Assembly: GCA_027924645.1 (NCBI GenBank)
Contig: BSBN01001225.1
Span: forward strand, 15,890,001 to 15,954,000
Direction: 5' to 3'
Length of the DNA: 64,000 bases
DNA from: Cunninghamia lanceolata
Lineage: Eukaryota > Streptophyta > Pinopsida > Cupressales > Cupressaceae
Positions 57,117 through 64,000 of the stretch are shown piece after piece. The notes below the pieces were generated by a model that ran no database searches, was not told the origin of the DNA, and saw nothing but the letters and a program-made list of their open reading frames with translations. The position numbers and the translations under genes were made by a program. Within the stretch, counting starts at the first letter, position 1. Each line of letters begins with the position of its first letter.

Positions 57117-60100
57117 TGTAACATCCAAAACCAAAAAGACAAGAAAAAAAAAAACTAAGGTTTTCGCAATGGTAATTTTATTTTTTTTAACTAGTAATCA
57201 ATTACAAAAGTAACTCATCTATAAACCAATACAACATTTTTCATGTTAACATAAACATGTTCTCATTTTCATAAAGCTGAAAGAAATGATATACACTATA
57301 CACTTTGTTTTCTAACAAATGAAATGTTCTTGAAACAACAAATATTGGAAACATACCTTTATCATGCATCTCGATTGTCGACCCATCACATTCAAGACTC
57401 GGCATTCCTCAGTATTTGGAAGAGAAAGTATCTTCAAGGAGCTTAACCTCCAACCACAGACCGTCGGTCTCCCGCACTCCTTCCTAACCGGAAGTGGCCC
57501 TACCCTACTCAAGAGGATAGACTTAGGATAACCATCGGTGTTTGCCATCTGAGCTCTGGTGTTGTAACCTACGTGTCTTGTTATCGCGCAGATCCCTAGA
57601 TACCCTCTAGACATGCACGACACTCCACAAGAAACACCATCCAGTTACGGTGAACGTTCGATGCACTCGAGGACAGTACATCACCTTGGCCAAAGGATTT
57701 GTTTTTAAATTAGTGTTCTAAGATGCATGAACTTGGTTCACCCACCCTACTCGACTTGAACTGGTCGAAATCCTATAGTTTCCTATTTGTATATTTTGAA
57801 CTAATTTACGACCTTGATGACTTCAAGGCTTTAGGATATCCTCCTATAGTAGCGCATGGCGCAACTTCTACTCTGATCTCAAGTTCAGAGTTTCACAATC
57901 CCTTTTTATGTAAAAACAATGCTTATAAGTGCCCACTCCTAAGTGGTTTCATATTTGCTTCAATACAATATGGTTTACAAGGTAAAACGGTTTTAGTACC
58001 GTCGCTTACATCGTGAACTCGATTCCAATGCGGGTTTTAACTCCAAAAGTTCATCTCAGAACCTTGACGTTTTCCTAATCATTTCTAGTACTATAACTTC
58101 CTACTCTACTTTCCGTGTCATTAGTTCCGCATTATTCCTCAAGATGAGAGTCGCAAATGAAATATAAATGGTTTTGGAATATATCTTATATTAATAGAGA
58201 AGACCAACGCATGGTCGACCTTTAACAAAAGAAGTAAGACAAAAAGGTCACAAGCTAGTTACAACAATCTCCTCAGTTGCCAATCACGTTAGTGTTTACA
58301 TCCCAAACATGTTTTAAATCGAAAGTTTTTAACTCCCTCACACTTGCACATAGAGTAATGTGCTTTCTCAGTATGGAACTATCATTTCAATTGCACCAAG
58401 GCAGATTTGAATTGGTAATACAGTCTTATAGGGATTTAAAATTTTAAACGTAATGGACTTCTTTAAATCAATGCCGAAACATTGCTACCCGTGACTAAAT
58501 AAAAACTCTTGGTTCTATATGGGACACGATTTACATCATAATACGTGGAGATTCCTAACTACTACGACTCCATAGTTGGATGTAATACGCAATTTACACT
58601 CCTCCAGAAGACTTAAACCCATAAACTATCTAGAACAAGATTACTTCATCCATTTAGAACCCTTATTGAAACTAACCTTGTCATCTCTGAAATCAGAAGA
58701 AGGTTTATAACATAATCACCGTTGACAGAAATCCTAAGCAGTAGGCAAAAGTTTTCTTTTTGTTTTTCATCATATATAAATAATGTTTAACCAAACTACA
58801 ATACCATTTACCCGCAGGGATTGCCACGACAAAACAGAAGTGACTTGCTGCACTAAGCCGCAGGGTATCTATCATTAATAATATCATTGTAAACTAAATC
58901 TTCTAGCTCAAACCGAGCTCCCATCATCAAAAGATATTCGGTCTTCTACAGTCTTATTGAAAAGGAATCAAGATCATAATATATTTCATCATTATTTTCA
59001 GACTCAAATAATCAAAACTGATTCAAATAGATGATATTATGGGTTGTGCATCAACCAGTTTTACGTTTTCTCCATTTAATGATTATCATTCCACTACCCA
59101 AGTGACAAAAGAATTGACATCGATTTCAAACTATGCAAATACAAAATGCAGTCCAAAAGGAGGAAACGAAAACCTGACTAAATCCCTGTGGATTTCCCAC
59201 GTACTCCTCTGCTTCCCCGTTCCTTCACAACCCACGACCATAGCTTTGCTCCTCTGCTTCCTGTTCCTTCACAACCCACGACCACAGCTTTACTCCTGCA
59301 CTCAAATGTTCTTGCTTCTCTCCCTTCTCCACGCTGCACACCTTCCGAATAATCCCTTCCACCTTCTCCCGTCCGGTTTTGATTCCCCTATTCTACTCCA
59401 ACGACCTCCGAACTCACTCCCACACTCCTCCACGTCGGAGTGACTCTCTTTACTCCCCCACTACTGCTCCCAACTTCGTCTCCCTATTCCATGATGCAAG
59501 AGCCACCCTTCAACTGCTATATTCGCTGCCTTAATCCCACCACCGGCTCAGTTTAACACCGTGCCGTCTAAAGCTCCACGAACTGAGGCATCTTACCTCA
59601 CTTGCCAACTGCGACCGATACCTTTTTGCCCCACCATCATGATGGAGCCTCCGTATTCAATCTGCGGTTACTCTTATCACAACCACCAATACATGCCTAA
59701 TCTAATGGAGGTTGTTTTAACTAAAAAGAATACTTGACCACTTTAAACACAACGACCACCAACTAGATGGAGATTCAAAAAGGGTGACGCGACAAAACAA
59801 CTTTGCCATACCTCCACATGAAAGACTTCTAACCTTCGACGGTAGCAACCTATCAAGGCTAGCGGAGTAAAATTCACACAAGGTGATATTCAATAGTTAC
59901 CAAAAGATGACTCCGAGGTTGACAAAAAGGTAAAGAATCTAAATTGACTAAAAAGATTACGGAGTATTCTTCCATATGACAACAGGAACAAAAGAAGCAT
60001 AAATCAACTTCCCATTCGACTTCCGTCGATTTACCTAAAGGAAAAATAATTCACAACACAAGACTAACGCGGTTTGCCGACAATCACGACGGATTGGTCG

Positions 60101-60756
60101 TAACGAAATCGCAAGGTTTCTACATCGTTTTAATGTGCAAACGACTTCTCGCATCCTTCAACTACGAGGAGTGATCTACGATCTGACACAATTAGATTCA
60201 TTAATCACTTATAAACGATAAAATAATGGTCAACAAAATTGACTCACTCAAGTGGACTTACGACAACATCGTCGATTCCAAGATTCTATATGACGACTTT
60301 CGACCAGGATATTCTACTTTATCCTCTAACGTCGACATCTAGTCAACTAACCCAACCGACAAACAAGACTTACTTGTTGGTTCCAAGGTTTATCTATCAG
60401 TTTGGCGATCTCAGTAACAACCACCCATGGTTAATTTCCAGAGTCTATACTCCCTCTCGAAGATACTTTCTCTTCCCGTCGAACATGGTCCACCTGTTCC
60501 TGCATCGACAGACTCGCATACAATTTTGTGGTCAAAGCATCTATGATCCAAATATAATATATTCAAACATCATTGCATTTAATATAAAGACATTTAGTCT
60601 ACATATCACCTTGATCGCAATCGTTAGATTCCACAATTTCATATACCAAGTTTCTAAAATAAATTATCAGTTTCCATGTCGTTCACAACACATTAAATTA
60701 CTAAAATTTGCAAGAAAATAAATAACATAATTGTTTCCAAAAAGAGGGATGTAACA
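57117..60756 (-). repeat. 5' LTR of the chromovirus
   Basis: The second copy of the 3.64-kb LTR, with the same TG...CA ends and next to the PBS. It would carry the promoter; no single TATA box was chosen. The right end is followed by the target duplication cttcg and then transposase-gene sequence. Confidence 0.95.
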
Positions 60757-62368
60757 CTTCGACATAAGTATGCGTGGAGCTCGTGGACTAGATTTTCAAC
60801 TTTTGATACTGTAGGAAACTTGCTTATAATTTTAAATGCTAAATTCATTATGTGGGCCATGCAGTGAATACCAAGCATGTATAGTGCACAAGTAGTTTGT
60901 AATTTTGTGCAAAGACCGGTCCTATGACCTTGCATTACTGCAGCTCCATCAACTCCTACACACACCAACTTTTTGGCAATTGTCAAGTCATCCATACCTG
61001 CAATTTCATTCAAAGACTTTTTAACTAGTTCAAATAGATTTTGCTATGTTGAACTGTCCTTCATTTTATAAGCACAGAGTAGATGAGCTCGGCGGACATG
61101 TTCTTTTACAGTATACACATGCATACAGACCCAAGAAGTATTATCTACCGCAGTAACTTCATCTAAAGATAATGCAATGAAGTTTGACTCTTTTACATTC
61201 TCCTTTAAATCTTGCTTTTCCACTACAGCGAGACAGTTTACCCATTCCCATCCAACATTTATTGACCAATGTGTGCTATAATAGTGAGGAACGCTCAAAA
61301 AAATAATAAATTACTATATTTTAGGTAGTCTATCATAGGATGCCTTCTGGACAAAATATGGAAAACAACACTCATCTGAACAATTTTTGCTAGTTGTGCT
61401 CCTTCCATTGCTTTTCCAAATTAAGCCTTGATTGTACTTCCACTTGCAACAAGCTTCATCATTTTTTTCTTATGCTCAACATATTCCACGGCATACTTCA
61501 CATGAAGACATTCTTCCTTTGATTTCCATCTTACTACTGATGTTTCCTTTCCATTTATGATTTGTTTTTCATAAACTTTACCTATAAGCTTTTCTATATT
61601 GTCAAGCTTTAGCTGCAATTTCTTGTCTCTTTTACATTTCCAACTATAAATCACACACTTGCATTCTATTGGTTGTTCATCTTTGTTTTCTTTCTCCACT
61701 GGTTCAATGAATGGGTACTTTGACACCCAATCAAGCTGAAAATTCCTTGACATTTCCCACTTGTGCCCCTATTTTGAATCTTTTGATTTGTCTTTTCTTT
61801 TCTTCTTGCCAACATCATCTACAACGCCAACATTTTCTTTTTCTTCCAAGTCATTTATCTCAATCTGGCTAACCAAGGTTTCCCTTGGAACATCTTCTAC
61901 GGTATTGCCATCCTCAATCTAGCTAACTAGGGTATCCCTTGGAACATCTTCTGTGGTATTGCCATCCTCATTCTGGCTAACCAGGGTATCCCTTAGAACA
62001 TCTTCTACGGTATTGCCATCCTCATTTTGGCTAACCAGGGTATCCCTTGGAACATCTTCTGCGGTATTGCCATCCTCATTCTGGCTAACTAGTGTATCCC
62101 TTGGAACATCTTCTAAGGTATTGCCATCCTCATTTGACTCAATGGCAATCCCACCTTGTGGTGGTGGTGAGGTATTGCGAATGGCTTCTTCATTATTATT
62201 TGGTGCAAGAGTTGATGGTGTAGCTCCATCTTGATTTGATGGATCAGAAACATTGCCATTTCCAAAGTAACATTGTATACTAACTCCACCTTTTCAGCAT
62301 TTTGATGGCCTCCTAGTCCCTTCACCACCCTGAGGAGTCTTACCCTTGTCGCACTTGCAGCTCGACAT
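60757..62368 (-). pseudogene. hAT-like (DUF4371 type) transposase, N-terminal part
   Basis: From ATG at 62368 (MSSCKCDKGK) the frame has a low-complexity N-terminus, five 18-residue acidic repeats (62135-61866), then a K-rich linker and a zinc-finger-like segment (61753-61421) with CKCVIYSWKCKRDKK. In another frame, after a frameshift in an A7 run near 61303, come HYYSTHWSINVGWEWV, LSLDEVTAVDNTSWV, and VGVDGAAVMQGHRTG followed by an HCMAHIMNLAFK block (about 60865). These are the ribonuclease-H-like catalytic landmarks of hAT-related transposases of the DUF4371 group. Stops occur in the N-terminal part, in one repeat and at 61041. The gene is broken by the chromovirus at the LCR-S junction. 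Confidence 0.75.
61866..62135 (-). repeat. Five in-frame 54-bp tandem repeats in the transposase gene
   Basis: cttggaacatcttct recurs at exactly 54-bp steps: 61884, 61938, 61992, 62046, 62100. Each unit encodes 18 residues close to NEDGNTVEDVPRDTLVSQ. The second unit has TAG where the others have CAG. The repeat gives the N-terminal region an acidic, probably disordered stretch. Confidence 0.95.
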
Positions 62369-62910
62369 CTTGATCTCCCACTTCGAATAAAAGCTGGAAA
62401 AAAATGTCTTCTTGTTTAAGGACATACTCATAGAATATAGATCCCATTCCCTACTAAATATCTTCTTTAAGATTGAATCAAGAATGGAAGAGAGATAAAG
62501 AAATCTTATAACACTAATACTATGAAGAAATGATTACTCACCTTTAAGTTTAGGTTTTCACTAACTTGCTATTCGTTAATGTAGGAATGTCATGTTGTAA
62601 GTTTGTAACTTTGCCTACGATCAACTTCAAGGTTCCAACTCCAACTTCCAAAATCTGAATCAAGATCTCACAAGTTTAGAACTGAACAAAATGTGTAAGA
62701 ATAAATCAGAGTTTCGATTGTATTTATATCAATCCATATTTGGTGAATTCTGCGGGAATTCTATATAGTATATTAAAAAGATTTGGCAAATCTAGCGTGA
62801 TTATATAAGGAATACGTTTAAGTGTCAGTGAATCAAACCTCAACAGACTACATACATTGTAATTTCCATGGTGAATATGGCCCTATGATTAGCATGGAGG
62901 TGTCATGGAA
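62369..62910. other. Upstream region of the transposase-like gene
   Basis: No coding sequence. AT-rich with no clear promoter box; a word tatataag (minus orientation unclear) lies at about 62803. It separates the gene start from the 42-bp repeats. Confidence 0.4.
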
Positions 62911-63100
62911 ATTGGCGAAATGGCCCCTCATAATCAACTACTTGTAAATTTTAATTGGTGAAATGGGTCCTCACGTGTAGTGATGATTTAATGGGGTTGG
63001 CAAAATGGGTCCTCATGCGCAGCGACCATTGAATGGAGTTGGAAAAACATGTCCCGATACACAATGTTGTTTTAATAGTATTGGTGAATATATAGGTGAT
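62911..63100. repeat. 42-bp tandem repeat, about 4.3 units
   Basis: Unit starts at 62911, 62954, 62996, 63038 and 63080 (spacing 43, 42, 42, 42) with the form attggygaaatgggtcctca followed by a variable half. It lies upstream of the transposase-like gene, where subterminal repeats of a DNA transposon would be expected. Further right, ggcgaatattcgcca (about 63329-63343) is a palindrome that repeats the ttggcgaa word. Confidence 0.85.
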
Positions 63101-63540
63101 TTAGTACTTGCTTCCAAAATTCCAGGCAAAAATATTAGTCGGCCTATTTGAAACACATAGTTTGTTATGGTGAAAATCTTACTAAGTTGATTCTCATAAA
63201 ATAAATAGATGGTGAATGGATATGCATTCAACCGATAATACGTAAAATCCGGGTGATTTGACCACCCTATTGGATGCGATTTATTCGCCAATTTCGGCTT
63301 AGCTGATTTGCGATATTCACCAATTGGCGAATATTCGCCACTAAAAAAATCTCTACCTACAAATCAGAAAAGAACTTTAGATTAGATCTCATCAATTCAC
63401 AAAAATCCTAAAAATAATAAAAACTTGAAGAAATTCTCAGAAAAAAGCGTATAAACCATCAAAAATTGCAATAAACAAGCATATACAGTGGTCAAATTAG
63501 TTTGAAATAGAGTGAAACGAATGTTATAAAACATCAAATT
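63101..63540. other. Non-coding DNA with GGCGAAT palindromes
   Basis: No gene. Words ttcgccaatttcggc, attcaccaattggcgaat and attcgccac occur between 63285 and 63345, forming small inverted repeats. An open frame at 63013-63291 minus overlaps the 42-bp repeats and is not accepted. Confidence 0.4.
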
Positions 63541-63557
63541 TCAGACAAAATTCACCC

Positions 63558-63690
63558 AACAGGGTCGCCCCCCGGGCGACCCAGATGTTAACAGGATCTC
63601 CCCCCAGGCGACCCTCTTGTCAGCAGGATCTCCCCCTGGGTGACCCTGTTGTCAGCCAGATCTCCCCTTGGGTAACCTGCTTAAAAAAAG
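63558..63690. repeat. About 33-bp tandem repeat with GGCGACCC words
   Basis: Three to four units of the form aggatctccccccaggcgac, then cctcttgtcagc, decay toward the right. The same aggatctcccc / ggcgaccct words, in the same orientation, occur in the Tat-type LTR at about 19067-19140. The remaining 300 bp to the window edge show nothing else; the minus frame 63817-63999 is not accepted. Confidence 0.8.
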
Positions 63691-64000
63691 GAGCAACCCT
63701 ATGTGGAGATCCCTTAAATAGAAAATGCTCTAAAATCCCCATTTTTAGTTGATTTCAGTAAATGAAAGACCGATCCTACTCTAAACGACAAAACAAAGAC
63801 AATGCAACAAGAAAAATCACCAAAAAATAGACAATTTTAAGAGATTTTTCACAAAATTCAACCTAGGGTTTAGAGGAGGGTTTTTCACTGTGTGCATACT
63901 TGATTCTCGGTGGCTAAAGAAGAGGTGGCCATCTTTGCGATCTCCTCGATGATATCTACCCAACGACTGTTCACACGATTGATTATGTCGCCGATTCACT

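Larger units (their letters stand above)
48138..60756 (-). mobile_element. Complete chromovirus (Ty3/gypsy), 12.6 kb
   Basis: The element has two LTRs of 3.64 kb, an initiator-Met PBS next to the 5' LTR (57097-57114), a PPT next to the 3' LTR (51780-51793), gag-pol in one frame, a chromodomain and an additional ORF ahead of gag. It is flanked by cttcg on both sides (48133-48137 and 60757-60761). It lies inside a transposase-like gene, whose reading continues across the empty site. By eye the LTRs differ at about 45 of 3640 positions, so the insertion is fairly young compared with the other elements. Confidence 0.97.

Noticed and set aside
63558..63690. CRISPR-like array
   Set aside because: Units are contiguous and degenerate with no unique spacers, and the context is plant nuclear DNA.

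Overview
The window is nuclear DNA from a seed plant with a large, repeat-rich genome. A gymnosperm such as a conifer is plausible given the many old, decayed elements, but the lineage cannot be fixed from the sequence alone. No intact housekeeping gene, tRNA or full rRNA gene is visible. Almost everything recognisable is mobile-element derived, and nearly every coding region carries stops or frameshifts. The one clean, family-specific open frame is a 158-codon ORF inside a chromovirus (56568-57044).

Left third. At 1-2905 (minus) lies a Ty3/gypsy Tat-like fragment with the unusual order gag, protease, RNase H, reverse transcriptase. It is joined head to head at about 2905 to an integrase fragment on the plus strand (to 3712) and an LTR-like tail (to about 6400) rich in palindromic motifs. 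6.4-8.8 kb is AT-rich with nothing recognised. From 8.8 to 18.5 kb there are pieces of L1-type LINEs (two zinc-knuckle ORF1 copies, an APE endonuclease and an RT). Several start just after copies of one microsatellite-tailed repeat, and an LTR-like block on the minus strand lies between them.

Middle. A Tat-type element (LTR 18525-20839, then PBS, gag, protease) has lost its RT and most of its integrase. It is cut at 25005 by a Ty1/copia element with a clear LTR, a tRNA-iMet PBS and gag to mid-RT, which is itself truncated at 29282. After an AT-microsatellite and GC-island region comes a minus-strand Tekay-like chromovirus (33.5-38.2 kb). It lies between two 1.74-kb direct repeats (30778-32517 and 38173-39912).

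Right half. Two decayed genes converge. A plus-strand gene (41955-46208) has a G-patch motif and a coiled-coil region. A minus-strand hAT-like (DUF4371 type) transposase gene (62368 to 46774) faces it. Each carries a clean insertion. The plus gene holds a near-perfect 444-bp palindrome, each arm carrying the 3' part of a 5S rRNA gene, flanked by a 13-bp direct repeat in register with the reading frame. The transposase gene is split by a complete 12.6-kb chromovirus (48138-60756) with two 3.64-kb LTRs, PBS, PPT, a 5-bp target duplication (cttcg), a single-frame gag-pol with six point stops, and an extra ORF ahead of gag. Tandem repeats of 54 bp (coding), 42 bp and about 33 bp lie in and beyond the transposase gene.

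Two patterns cross the window. Premature stops in the elements are mostly TAG and TGA in positions where CAG or CGA is expected, and the two chromovirus LTR copies differ mainly by transitions. Both fit decay of methylated DNA. The two convergent genes may be the remains of one two-gene DNA transposon; this is inference, as no terminal inverted repeats were found.
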